64,000 nucleotides of DNA from Jaenimonas drosophilae (lineage: Eukaryota > Euglenozoa > Kinetoplastea > Trypanosomatida > Trypanosomatidae): contig JASAON010001653.1 in assembly GCA_030849065.1 (NCBI GenBank), forward strand, positions 124,001 through 188,000, given 5' to 3'. Position numbers and translations under genes: made by a program. The notes under the pieces are model-generated. The model did no database searches. It was not told the DNA's origin and saw nothing but the letters and a program-made list of their open reading frames with translations. Below are positions 38,412 through 48,702 of the stretch, in pieces. Within the stretch, counting starts at the first letter, position 1. Every line of letters starts with the position of its first letter.

Positions 38412-39944
38412 TCACGATGTGTTCTGAAGCACCTTCACCACGCGCCCCAATGCCTCGGCAGAGGTGTAGCTGAAGGAGGAGAAGTACAGTGACGCATGGC
38501 CAGCACGTTGGAGATCATGTGCGAGGGCCACCGTGAAGAGCTCCATCTGATACAAGAAGTGCTCCTCCGCCTCATCCTTGGCACGCATCCACGTCGCGCA
38601 GCACATCTCCATGGACGAATTCATCATGCGAGCGTCGTGCTTCAACTTCTCCGTGGCCTCGTGAAGATGTTCTTCATAGATCCCCAACGCCTTCACGAGT
38701 GTGGGCGGGGGTAGCAACCGTAGCTGCAGCAGCACACGTGCGTACTCCTCCGCACGAAGTGGAGTCATGATGCCTGGCAGGATCTGCAACACAACATGTT
38801 GTTGTTGTTGTGTTTGGTGCAGCTCAGACTGGTAGGCCTCCATCACCATCTCTTCATAGCGCAGGAACTCCTCGGCAGAGGAGATGGCTTGCGTCAGGAC
38901 CAACACACGCGAGGTGCCACCTATTACATCTTCTGTCTGTGCCATGGCGCCAACTTTGGTTTGGATGAGCTCACGGACCTCTGCTCGTCGAGCGTCATTT
39001 GGGAAGTAGGAGAAGTGGGTATGCATATCTCGCGCGGCACGCACACGATGAAGAAGGCGTGTGGCATGTTGCAACGTGGCCTCCAGCGACGGAGGTGGTT
39101 GGCCCTTGGGGGAGTACGGTATGGTGGTATCGGCAAGAACACGGTTGAGGTGCAACAAAAATGAGCGGGAGTTGTGCCGCTGCTCCTCTGTCGGAGGCCA
39201 ACTCACTGCTGGCACAAGTGTTGTTGTTGATGATGATGATGATGATGATGATGCGCACATGGTCGGGGTTGGTGGCCCCCACACCCGCTGTGCGGGATGG
39301 CCTTGCGGGAATCCAGCAATGCCCCAGGCCCACCAATCACCAACCTCCTCTCGTACATCTGGAGGATGCGGAGCGGTGCGAGCGGCATCCATCACCCCAC
39401 GCACGAGCTCCGCTCCCGTGGCATACGTGCGTGGCGTTGTTGTTGTTGTGTGCTCGGCCTCCTCCACCACATCATCTCCACGCAGCATCAGCACTCCTCC
39501 GCACATACCTCCACGTGGTTGCGATGGGGTTGATGCTCGCACGCGATGAATCCAGTCCCTCCACACCGCCGCCAATCCATCAGGGGTGAGTGAAGCGTTC
39601 GGCAATGATGATGATGATGATGATGATGGGTTGGAGTGAGATCCGCGTGTGGCAACGATGGTCAAGACCACAGGGATGTGCATCTGCTGCTGCAGATAGT
39701 CTGCCGCCATTTGTGTCGTGGAGTTGTTGTTGTTGTTTATGATGTTCGTGGTGCCACCTTCGTTCGCCATCGCCGCGCATTGCGCATCTTCATCCGCAAA
39801 GTACGGCGCCAGACTTGTGATGGTGATAAAATCAAGCGGCTGAAGAAGGGCGGCAAGTGAGCGAACATGAGCTACAAAACGTGTTGCTGCAGCAGGCACA
39901 GGAGGTGGCACGACTGCACAACAGAAACGAAAGGCTGGTGGCAT
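38412..39944 (-). CDS. Divergent methylenetetrahydrofolate reductase-like protein
   Basis: Predicted 510 aa. Landmarks of the MTHFR TIM barrel appear in order: LDFITIT near the N terminus, VLMLRGDD (the RGD-like flavin site), GIAGFPQGHP (usually AGYPEGHP), VLVLTQAIS (usually IITQ, with the substrate-binding Gln), VVLQILPGIMTP (usually IVPGIFPI) and a C-terminal helix plus strand resembling LHFYTLN (SLYFSSFS). Insertions with Ser, Asn and Thr runs enlarge it. The N-terminal FEFFPP motif, which holds the general-acid Glu, reads FRFCCAVVPPP, so that Glu appears absent. The mammalian C-terminal regulatory domain is also absent. It may be an inactive or altered reductase of one-carbon metabolism. 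Confidence 0.7.
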   Translation of the reverse strand: MPPAFRFCCAVVPPPVPAAATRFVAHVRSLAALLQPLDFITITSLAPYFADEDAQCAAMANEGGTTNIINNNNNSTTQMAADYLQQQMHIPVVLTIVATRGSHSNPSSSSSSSLPNASLTPDGLAAVWRDWIHRVRASTPSQPRGGMCGGVLMLRGDDVVEEAEHTTTTTPRTYATGAELVRGVMDAARTAPHPPDVREEVGDWWAWGIAGFPQGHPAQRVWGPPTPTMCASSSSSSSSTTTLVPAVSWPPTEEQRHNSRSFLLHLNRVLADTTIPYSPKGQPPPSLEATLQHATRLLHRVRAARDMHTHFSYFPNDARRAEVRELIQTKVGAMAQTEDVIGGTSRVLVLTQAISSAEEFLRYEEMVMEAYQSELHQTQQQQHVVLQILPGIMTPLRAEEYARVLLQLRLLPPPTLVKALGIYEEHLHEATEKLKHDARMMNSSMEMCCATWMRAKDEAEEHFLYQMELFTVALAHDLQRAGHASLYFSSFSYTSAEALGRVVKVLQNTS

Positions 39945-40684
39945 GTTGCGTGAGATGGAAAGATGATGTTGGTGCGTACGTTGTGTTTAGCACAACAACA
40001 ACAAGTTGCAACTACCTACGTGTATTTCCACCCCTGCATGCTAATGATGTTGTACGTGAGATCCAATGAAGAAGAACCAAGATACGTATGAAGAACAAGC
40101 AAGCACACAGAGATTGTATTCGCAGCAAAACATCATCGTCCTTGTCGCAGGATCTCATCAACAGCAACAACCACACACGCACACACATGACTGAAATGTG
40201 TGTGTGTGGTTGTGTGTTCCTTCAACCTTAATAAGGGTGGCTATCACCATCATCAGAAAAACAACTCCAAAGCAATACATGTAGTCCTCGCTCAGCCATG
40301 GCAATGAAGCAAATGATGATGCAGCTACGCATGCGTTGGATGTGTGGCAAGTGAAGCAACCATGCCATGTTGATGATGATCTTCATGATCTTCATCATCA
40401 TCATTGGCGGCGTGCGTGTGGAGCAATCCATGATGATGAAGATGAGATGCAATCCTGAGCTCTGAATGCTGGTAATCCCACACACACACACTCGATGGAC
40501 CTCGTTCTTTCACCACATGGAGTAAGGAGAAGGTGCTCAACGTGTTTGGAACGAAACACAACTACACTGCACTCATGGTCCTCCTCATCCACTCGCCATC
40601 ATCATTACACCACATTCCTAATGATGGTGATGATGATGATGGCCAAGAAACAACCACACCCACACACACACACGCACACACAGA
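39945..40684. other. Intergenic region, no gene seen
   Basis: Contains a CA/TG stretch near 40171-40214 and GAT/ATC runs at about 40370-40405. No supported gene. Confidence 0.5.
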
Positions 40685-41944
40685 CTAGCTCTTCCAGATG
40701 CGGCAGGTGTTGTCTTTGGAGCCGGTGAGAATTGTATCGCCCTCATAATTGAAGGAGCACGAAAAGATCTCATCCGTGTGGCCAACCAACGTCTGCCGCG
40801 ACTCCCCCGACTCAACATCCCAAACCCTGCACGTTTTATCACTGCTCGCGGTGATGATGCGTGTGCTCTGCGGGTTGAACTCAACCTTGGAAACTTCGCC
40901 ATCATGGCCCACGAGGCTCGCGATGCACGCACATGTTGCGGTATTAAAGACCCTCGCCGTTGTATCCGCGCTGCTGCTCACCACCATGCTGCCCGTGGTG
41001 TTGAAGCTCACGTCGAGCACCTCATCCGTGTGCCCGCGCAACGTGGATACGCACTGGCCAGACCCAACATCCCACAATTTGCAGGTACGATCGATGCTCC
41101 CGGTTACGATGAGGTTCGATGGATAGTTAAATTGTGTGCTGCTGATCTCTCCACGATGAGATTGCAACGTGTGAATGGTCTGTCCGGTACGAATGTCCCA
41201 CACCTTCGCGGTATGATCAAAGCTCCCCGTTACGACCAAGTTGCCGTAGGTGTTGAAGTTGAGTGAAACAATCTCCGCGGTGTGGCCGAGAAAAGTGTGC
41301 AGCTCCTGGCCCGTTTCCACGTCCCAGGCCTTGGCGGTGTTGTCCATGGAGCCCGTTGCAAGAAGAGAGCACTGCGGGTTGAAGCTCAAGCACACAATCT
41401 CCGTCATGTGGCCGGAGAGGGTATGAAAACAGGTGCCATTTGTGGCATCCCAAATCTTGGCCGTCTTATCAAAGCTGCCAGTGACGACGCGGTTGCCGTA
41501 CGGGTTGTTGAAGGCCACGGAATACACCACATTGCGATGGCCAACAAGTGAGATGAGCTCATTGCCACTCGCGGTATCCCAGACTTTGCAGGTGCGGTCG
41601 TAGGATCCGGTGATAAACTTATCCCCGCTCTTGTTGAAGGCGCAGTTGGTCAGGGGCAGCATGTGTGCGCGCAGGCTCTTGAAGAGATAGAACATCTGCT
41701 TCGAGTTGGTGCCAGCGATGAGCTTCTCCACGAGACGGGCGAGGTGGCGCACAATGTGTTCACGGTAGCGCTCACCGAGCAGAGGTTCCGCCACAACAAT
41801 CTCCGCCGCGAGGGCGTCGAGGTTGGTGGATGGAGTTAAGTGGAGGAGATCAATGGTCTTTTGGCCAACCTCACCGGTGCTCGTTTCGTACTCGAGCGTA
41901 ATGCCGGGCGGATAATACCGCAACAGGATGGATCGAAGACGCAT
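40685..41944 (-). CDS. DAW1: Dynein assembly factor with WD repeats, DAW1/ODA16
   Basis: Predicted 419 aa, almost exactly the family length (~415). The N terminus ([15 protein letters not shown], then a helical region with [17 protein letters not shown]) matches DAW1/ODA16. It is followed by eight WD40 repeats with regular GH and WD pairs: [56 protein letters not shown] and a final CRIWKS. DAW1 is the intraflagellar-transport adaptor that brings outer-arm dynein into cilia. It implies a motile flagellum, as does the LC8 gene at the left. This gene is free of triplet repeats, unlike its neighbours, as expected for a tightly packed propeller. Confidence 0.95.
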   Translation of the reverse strand: MRLRSILLRYYPPGITLEYETSTGEVGQKTIDLLHLTPSTNLDALAAEIVVAEPLLGERYREHIVRHLARLVEKLIAGTNSKQMFYLFKSLRAHMLPLTNCAFNKSGDKFITGSYDRTCKVWDTASGNELISLVGHRNVVYSVAFNNPYGNRVVTGSFDKTAKIWDATNGTCFHTLSGHMTEIVCLSFNPQCSLLATGSMDNTAKAWDVETGQELHTFLGHTAEIVSLNFNTYGNLVVTGSFDHTAKVWDIRTGQTIHTLQSHRGEISSTQFNYPSNLIVTGSIDRTCKLWDVGSGQCVSTLRGHTDEVLDVSFNTTGSMVVSSSADTTARVFNTATCACIASLVGHDGEVSKVEFNPQSTRIITASSDKTCRVWDVESGESRQTLVGHTDEIFSCSFNYEGDTILTGSKDNTCRIWKS

Positions 41945-42941
41945 GTTGGCGATGAATTCCTCTTTTTTGTTGGTCTAGCGTCGTGTTGTTGGTTGATGAT
42001 GAATGATGATTTTGTTGGGAAGTAGCACAACACACTCACACACACACACACACAACAGCAATCGTGGTGGTACGTCTTGTGAATGATCTCACAACCACTT
42101 GTTGTTTTTTTGTTTCTACAGATTTATTTGAAAAGGAAAAAAAATCTCTTCTAAATACCACAACCGAACACGTACACTTGCCCTTGTTGATACTGCGCTA
42201 AGATAGGATAGGATGGAATAGGGAGCAAGCGCGTGATGCAGCGCACGACTACTGAGTCAGGCTACACCAAACAACACAAAATGAGAATGAAAAGACGAAG
42301 AAGAAGAAGAAGAAGAGTTGGTTTGATGAATATATATGTTTCAATGGCGATTGGGGTGTTGTTGCTTTTCTTGTTGCACCACACATGATGTATGGCAGCA
42401 CTGGATGATGTAGCGCACATCATCCTAGTAGAGGTTGTGTTGAGAGAGATGAAAAGGAGGGAGTAGGATGAAAAGAGGAGGAAGTGGAGGATGATGATGA
42501 TGATGATGCACCACATCAGGAAGCATCATTTACACCAACAACATCCACGGCCAACCCCTAAACTCACTCCGACACACTCATGGTTAGTCTGGCATTGGGG
42601 TGTATTCCTTTTTTCTTAGTTGGTTGTTGTTGTTGTTGTTGTTTGGGGGGATGTTGAAGTGTTGGGAGGAGATGAATGCACGATTCTTGAATAGTACGTG
42701 GTGTACGTGAAGAGAGGGAATGACGAACAACGTTTTTTTTTCTTTCCTCATCGTTGTGGCATACACACCTCCCATACTCACCTCTAACCGTCTCAGGCCG
42801 CAACGAACCTTCCCACACATCCACCAGCAGAGCTGCATGCAGCGATGGGTAACGGGATGCAGCCTTCCTTGTTGTGCTGCACGCCGCCTGTGTGTACGTG
42901 CGGATGCTGATGATGATGATGATGAAGCATCATCATCTTTT
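41945..42941. other. Intergenic region, no gene seen
   Basis: Holds a GAAGAAG run (about 42298-42315), GAT and GTT runs (about 42490-42508 and 42626-42641) and a T-rich patch near 42734. No supported gene. Confidence 0.5.
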
Positions 42942-43601
42942 TTATGAGAGATCAAAGGCCGCCTCCTCATCCTCCTCCTCAGGACGCTCCTCACGCTCAT
43001 AGAACTCATCGGCATCCTCATCATCCACGAAGAGCTCCTGATCCATCTGCCACAGATCCCAGCCGCGCAGCTTCCCATCCCCGCCCTTGGCCTTGCGCAC
43101 ACGTTGCGCCTCCGCCTCTGCCGCCTCCGTGCGCTTCTGCTTCTTCCACACCTGAAACGATTCTTCCGTCACTGGCGTCAAGTCTGTGCGGCCCTGCAGC
43201 GCCTCGCGCTCCGACTCCAAACGCTCCTCCAAGCGACGATCATCGTGCTCCACCTCATCAAAATCTTCAGGACGGAAGAGATAATCATCGGGGTTATACA
43301 CGAACTCACCCTCGGCACCTTCGCCCTCGGGGGCGTCGTTCTTGCCACGTGCGGCATCACGATCCACGTCATTGAAGAGCTTCGCCATCTCCGCATCACG
43401 TGCGCGCTTCTCTTCCTTGGCCAGACGGCGAGCATCCTGCTCCGCCATGGCCTTGCGGTCGGCAGGATGGCGCTGATTCACGCTCTGCTGCACCTGCTGC
43501 ACATAGGCCTGCACCTTGCTGCTACGGTTTTTGTTTTTCAGGCCGAAGGTCTTATCATCGACGATCTTATCCTTCTTCTTCTGCTCCGCCTTCTTCCCCA
43601 T
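42942..43601 (-). CDS. Tma46/ZC3H15-like DRG-family-regulatory protein without zinc fingers
   Basis: Predicted 219 aa. The N terminus (MGKKAEQKKKDKIVDDKTFGLKNKNRSSK) matches Tma46/ZC3H15 (DFRP1), and the C-terminal part carries the DFRP region (LEERLESEREAL, LTPVTEESFQVWKKQKR) plus an acidic end. The two CCCH zinc fingers that normally lie between these parts are not there: the middle contains no Cys-Cys-Cys-His pattern, which explains the short length against about 350-430 aa in yeast and human. The family stabilises the translational GTPase Rbg1/DRG1 on ribosomes. Whether the loss is general in kinetoplastids I cannot say. Confidence 0.8.
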   Translation of the reverse strand: MGKKAEQKKKDKIVDDKTFGLKNKNRSSKVQAYVQQVQQSVNQRHPADRKAMAEQDARRLAKEEKRARDAEMAKLFNDVDRDAARGKNDAPEGEGAEGEFVYNPDDYLFRPEDFDEVEHDDRRLEERLESEREALQGRTDLTPVTEESFQVWKKQKRTEAAEAEAQRVRKAKGGDGKLRGWDLWQMDQELFVDDEDADEFYEREERPEEEDEEAAFDLS

Positions 43602-43821
43602 GATGATGAATGTGGTGCTACAAGAGGCGTACGAGTGTGTTGCGTGTGTTTGTGTGTGGTTGTTGGATCAACCGCTGATGCACGCAAATGTGAAGTGTGA
43701 AGAAAAGAGAGAGAAACATGTTCAAGTACGTACAAACACACAAACAAACACACAAACAACAACAACAGGAAGAGATGTACTTCAGTGAAATTTACGAGCT
43801 CATCTTCGAGCATTATGAATC

Positions 43822-43861
<40 letters not shown>

Positions 43862-43945
43862 TTTCATCCATCTATGATGTTGATGCCACACACACACACA
43901 TCAAGAAAAAAAAGGAAAAAAAGAAGATGTTGGTGCATGACGCCA
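43602..43945. other. Intergenic region with long GT repeat
   Basis: No gene. Contains a GT dinucleotide run of about 18 units at 43825-43861 and A-rich stretches at 43905-43928. Confidence 0.6.
43825..43861. repeat. GT microsatellite
   Basis: Uninterrupted GT dinucleotide repeat of about 18 units, the longest dinucleotide run noticed in the window. Confidence 0.9.
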
Positions 43946-46900
43946 TCAACGTCGTCCTGATCGGCGAATGTGCCAGCGATCGCCATCATCCTCCTCCACC
44001 TTTTCTGGCGCACGAGGAGCAGCCGCGCGCCGACCCGCGTTAGCCGCACGTGTGCGTGGGCGTTGTACCACAACCTCCTCTTCATCATCATCATCCCTCT
44101 CCACGACCGGCGCACGTGTACGTTGCGGTGGTGGTGGTGGTGGCGGAGTGGCAACGGGTGCTGCACGACGACGTGGTGGAGCTGCGGCAGCGTGCGCATC
44201 ATCATCATCATCATCGAACCAACGGCTTGTGCGTCGCGGAGGTTGTGCGGCTGGCGTGGGCTCATCCTCCTCCACCTCATCTACGGGAGGTGGCGGAGGG
44301 GGGCGGCGTTGAGATGCGGATGCTTCACGGCGGTTGTTGCTACGTGAGGCTGGCGGAGGTGGTGGAGCTTCAGCCTCTTCTTCCTCCTCCTCCACCACCT
44401 CATACTCCTCCACTACTTCCTCGTACTCTTCTTCATCATCGTTGCCGAGCTCCTCATCTGCACCAGCGGCGGGTGCAGGAACAACCTCCTCTTCTTCATA
44501 GTGTTGTTGTTGTTGTTGTTGTGGCTCCTCTTTCTCCTCCTCCTCCTCCGCCACCTCCTCAACCACCTCTTCTTCTTCTATAACCTCTTCTTCCTCTTCC
44601 TCTTCTTCATCATCGTGGACGTTGGTGGCTGCGGCTTCCTTGCGTGAGCTCGTTGCCACCGCCACCTCCGCCATCTTCATCTCCTCCTCCTCCGCCTCCT
44701 CTGCCAACTCCACCTCGGGCAGAAGCTGCACCAACGTTGGCGTCAGGAGCGCCTCCAAATCTTCGCGTGAGATGAGCAAATCATGCACCACACTCACAGA
44801 ACACTCCTCCTCAACAACATTGATGATGTCCTCGAGACATGCGTACTCCGCCACCTCCGCCTCCATCCCGAGCGGGCGCGTCAGGGCGGCGAAGCGGCTG
44901 CGCTCCGACGAATTGAAGCGGCCGCCAACATCAATGGAAACAAATGTTGTCAGCGAGGATCCATGCGCGTGGTGCATGTTCCCAGCCTCCTCCTCCGACG
45001 AGGGAAGCATCGTAACGAGCACATGATAATGAATGGTGTTGATGCGCGTGAGAACGCCATGCCGGAGGAGGTGCAGCACACCAATCATGGCCTCGGCGAA
45101 GGGCCGACGCACCTCCTCCTCACGCACCGCATCCTTGATGCTTGTTTCGTACAGGTGCAACGTACTCCCCACAATGCTCACCACACTGCACCCGCCATTT
45201 ACATCGATGGCGGGCTGAAACGGGGAGGCACGATTGTGTGCGTTGGCCAGGAAGTGCTTGTACTCCTCCATCCCCTGCGCAACATCTTCAGCAGTTACGT
45301 TGGTGTGCGGCGAGCTCCGTGGACGCTTGCTCTTGAAGGGGCGCACGTCGGATGAGAGCAGCGGAAAACCAAAGTTGGGCGGTGGCGGCATCATCATCAC
45401 GGCACCAGAGTGCTCAACGTCTTGCTCCGCAACGCATGTACTTCCAGTCGTAAGGAGAGGCTGCAAACGCACATCTTCTTCGCGGCTGAGTGCGCGGAGG
45501 AGCACCGCGCCATAAATCAATGCTTGCACGCTCTTCTCCTTCTGGAAAACATCCACGGCCTCGTCGTGTGCCTCCTCCATCGCCATTTGGTGTGCGTTGT
45601 ACTGCGACCACACACGTTTTAGTGCGTGTACGTGCATGGGATCAGATGAGCTCACTTGAGCGGAGTGGTACGTGCTGAAGAGCGCGAGCGGATCAACCTG
45701 CGCGGTATCGTCATCCACGCGAATAACCTGGCCGTGTTTTTCTTCCTGGCGGAGCTCCTTGCGTGGGCTGTGGAGGTATCCATCGGCGGCGTTGAATTGG
45801 CGCAGCATCAAATCCGCCAAACGGCTAAGCTTTGGATTTGGTGGTGATGATGATGTTGCTGCTGTTGTTGTTGTTGGTGGTGGTGGTGCTGCTTCTTCCT
45901 CCTCTTCTTCGTGTACGAGCTCTGCCTCATCTGTTTCTGCATCATCAGCAATCTTGTTGTTGGCTGATGTTGGTGTACGTGATGGCGATTTTGTCTTGGG
46001 TGGTGGCGGGGCATCCTCCGCGAGACTTGCCACGTCGTCGTTGAATTCGTCCATGGCCGCCGTTGCCTCTTCTTCCTCCGCTGAACGTGCATGGGCATCA
46101 TCATCATCATGATCATCACCATCCACATCAACGTTGGCAGCAGCATCATCATCATCAGCGGCAACCTGCTCCTCCACCTCTTCGACGATCTCAACCACCT
46201 CTTCCTCCTCCACTTCTTCTGGTGGTGCTGTTGTTGGTGATGATGCTGAAGCACCACCACGCCGCCGTGTTGGTCGGCGTGCGGCCACAGACTCCACTGC
46301 CACCACTTCCTCCTCCTCAGCCAACTCATCCTCCGCCGCAATGACACGAATGGCCTCTTCATCATCCGCAACAACATCCTTCTTCTTGTTGTTGTTGGCA
46401 TCTCCACGTCGTGATGATCCACGTCGGCCACGAGGATGCAGCCACGTTTCCTCAACCTCTTCCGGCTGCACATCAACCACATTCTCAGGCACATTCGTTG
46501 TTATTGTTGCATCAGCAACAACATCATCATCATCATGTTGTTGTTGCTGCTGCTGGTGACGAGCGTGAGGAAGCAGAAGAGGTGTTTCGGCATCTCCACG
46601 TCGTAGCTCCTCCGCCACAGCCTTCTGGATGGTGGCGGTGAGCCACGCCAACACATTTGTTTCTTGGCCATCCGCAGACCCACGTTGTGCTCCTGCGTTG
46701 TTCTTGGCATTGCGCTCCGTCAAGGCACGCTCCAACACTCCGCGAGAGTAGGGCGAGAGATCCACGCACACCGATGATGATGATGTTGATGATTGCATCA
46801 TCATCATCATTCGCTCCCAGCCACTCAATGTTGTGATACCAGCCAATCGCAACTTTCGTACGTCGCGGTATGCCGCATAGTACTCCGATGATTTAAGAAC

Positions 46901-47386
46901 ATCGTGCATCGCCACATCTCCACCGAGCGCGATGAGCTGGCGTTGCTCAGGCATCGCAACAAAGGTGGCGAGGCTGACGTTCTCCAGCCCACCACGTCGG
47001 CCGTGTGTGGCGAGCGGATCAACCAACAAACGCACAAGATCCACGACGGTGCGGATGGTGGCAGCATCTTCATGTGGGATGAGAAGATCTTCAATGCGTT
47101 CAACATCATGGTGAAGATGTTGTGGTGGTGAAAAACGTGCCGATGTGGCAGCAAAGAGTGCAGGTGTTCGCCCAGAACACCCACCAACAAGACGGAGGCA
47201 TGGCGGCATACACATTGATGTTGTTGTTGTTGTTGTTGGTAGTGGTGCAGCAACCGTTGAGGCACATCGGCCAGACGTGGAAAGAGGTGTTGCACATCTC
47301 ATCGGAGGACGTGCTTGACTGCACGAGCGCGTCGATGTGCTTAACGAACGCGCACGACGAGCAAACATGCGCGGCGCACCCAACAT
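43946..47386 (-). CDS. Large paralogue A of tandem pair, probable mitochondrial, Glu-rich, no P-loop
   Basis: Predicted 1146 aa from the ATG at 47386 (the frame begins at a GTG at 47443). The N terminus (MLGAPRMFARRARSLSTSTRS) is a good mitochondrial presequence. It shares three blocks, in the same order, with the next gene upstream: RIEDL..VVDLVRLLVDP..FVAMPEQRQLIALG near the N terminus, LIYGAVLLRALS with FPLLSSDVRPFKSKRPRS in the middle, and MIGVLHLLRHGVLTRI..YHVLVTMLP..DLEALLTPTLVQLLPE toward the end. Long Glu/Asp, Gln and Pro tracts separate these, and the C terminus is a basic, Arg-rich tail. It lacks the ATPase-like module of its paralogue. No known family is recognised. Confidence 0.8.
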   Translation of the reverse strand: MLGAPRMFARRARSLSTSTRSCSQARPPMRCATPLSTSGRCASTVAAPLPTTTTTTSMCMPPCLRLVGGCSGRTPALFAATSARFSPPQHLHHDVERIEDLLIPHEDAATIRTVVDLVRLLVDPLATHGRRGGLENVSLATFVAMPEQRQLIALGGDVAMHDVLKSSEYYAAYRDVRKLRLAGITTLSGWERMMMMMQSSTSSSSVCVDLSPYSRGVLERALTERNAKNNAGAQRGSADGQETNVLAWLTATIQKAVAEELRRGDAETPLLLPHARHQQQQQQHDDDDVVADATITTNVPENVVDVQPEEVEETWLHPRGRRGSSRRGDANNNKKKDVVADDEEAIRVIAAEDELAEEEEVVAVESVAARRPTRRRGGASASSPTTAPPEEVEEEEVVEIVEEVEEQVAADDDDAAANVDVDGDDHDDDDAHARSAEEEEATAAMDEFNDDVASLAEDAPPPPKTKSPSRTPTSANNKIADDAETDEAELVHEEEEEEAAPPPPTTTTAATSSSPPNPKLSRLADLMLRQFNAADGYLHSPRKELRQEEKHGQVIRVDDDTAQVDPLALFSTYHSAQVSSSDPMHVHALKRVWSQYNAHQMAMEEAHDEAVDVFQKEKSVQALIYGAVLLRALSREEDVRLQPLLTTGSTCVAEQDVEHSGAVMMMPPPPNFGFPLLSSDVRPFKSKRPRSSPHTNVTAEDVAQGMEEYKHFLANAHNRASPFQPAIDVNGGCSVVSIVGSTLHLYETSIKDAVREEEVRRPFAEAMIGVLHLLRHGVLTRINTIHYHVLVTMLPSSEEEAGNMHHAHGSSLTTFVSIDVGGRFNSSERSRFAALTRPLGMEAEVAEYACLEDIINVVEEECSVSVVHDLLISREDLEALLTPTLVQLLPEVELAEEAEEEEMKMAEVAVATSSRKEAAATNVHDDEEEEEEEEVIEEEEVVEEVAEEEEEKEEPQQQQQQHYEEEEVVPAPAAGADEELGNDDEEEYEEVVEEYEVVEEEEEEAEAPPPPPASRSNNRREASASQRRPPPPPPVDEVEEDEPTPAAQPPRRTSRWFDDDDDDAHAAAAPPRRRAAPVATPPPPPPPQRTRAPVVERDDDDEEEVVVQRPRTRAANAGRRAAAPRAPEKVEEDDGDRWHIRRSGRR

Positions 47387-48330
47387 GATGAAAACACACA
47401 AATTTGTTGTTGTTGTTGTTGTTGCTCTTACTCCCTGATGCACTTCCTACGTATTTTCAATCTATGTGTGGCACGTCTTCAATGAAGGTGAATGCGGGTG
47501 GCCAATGATTCTTGGCTGCTCCACAGAACGATGATGATGTTGTTGTTGTTGTTGTTGATGAGCACCTCTCCCTGGTTGCTGGTAGAGCTCTCGAGCCGAT
47601 ATCTATGTTTTATGTGTGTGCGATGCTCTTCAGCTGCTTTTTCTTGCGAAGGATGAGATGATGATGATGATGATGATGAATGAGCCCAATACGTACAACA
47701 CAACAGAGATTCATTCGTAGAGCACAGCCCACCGCTCACACCGACACGGCCAACTCCACTAAAAGAGGTGGATGATGTGCTTCTTGCATGTGCTGCACAA
47801 TTACGATCTATTCATGGCGCAAGGATGTATGCAAATACGTGTTAATGTGTGTGTGTGTGCGTGCGCGCATAATCTGCGTGGGAGCTGAAGGAAGCAATCC
47901 ATCTGCACAGATACACACGTACACCACATCTTCACCATCGCACCACTCACTGGGGCCACACGCGTTTCTCAAAAAACAAGAAAAACGCGTTCACAAACTT
48001 GGGGAGATACAGTTGCTTGACGTGATCCGTAGTCTTGTACCAATCATGCTGCAGAAGGAACCGCCCACCTGAAGAAGTGTTGCTGTTGTTGTTGTTGTTG
48101 TTGTTGTTGTGTGTAGCTCGCAACAACAACAAGAACATCATGATCATCATCATGATTCTTCTGCAGCATCTTCACGTTCACGCTACTGCAGTCGTATGAT
48201 CCCTGCTCATCCTCGGACACAAACAAACGTAGCTCTTCTATATGGACCAGAGAGCATTGCGATGTGCGCATGGATGAGATGGGCTGACGAGGTGCAAATC
48301 TCAATCTCTACGTATCGAGCATATTCATCT
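47387..48330. other. Intergenic region between the tandem paralogues, no gene seen
   Basis: Holds GTT runs (about 47403-47423 and 48080-48110) and a GAT run (about 47658-47679). No supported gene. Confidence 0.5.
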
Positions 48331-48667
48331 TCATCGTCGGCGTGAAGATGCACCACGCGTTGCGGGCTTCTTCGCCGACGCAGCGGACTTCTTGTTGCGT
48401 GATGATGATGAAGATGTGTTGCTGTTAGTGGCATGACGATTGCGTGAGGCGGAGGAGTTGGCCTGTGGGCGGCCTCGCTTCGCTGTTGCCACCTTTGCCG
48501 CTGCACGTTGTCGTGCTGCGGTGGAGCTCTTGCTACTTTTGTTGTTGCTTTTGTTGTTGTTGGGGCGTTTGCCACGGCGTGTGGGTGTCTCGATGGCGCG
48601 AAGAAGCTCCTTCAACTCCGCATCAACAGATTTGGTGCGGCGCGATGATTTTGTTCGATGTTTGCGC

Positions 48668-48702
<35 letters not shown>

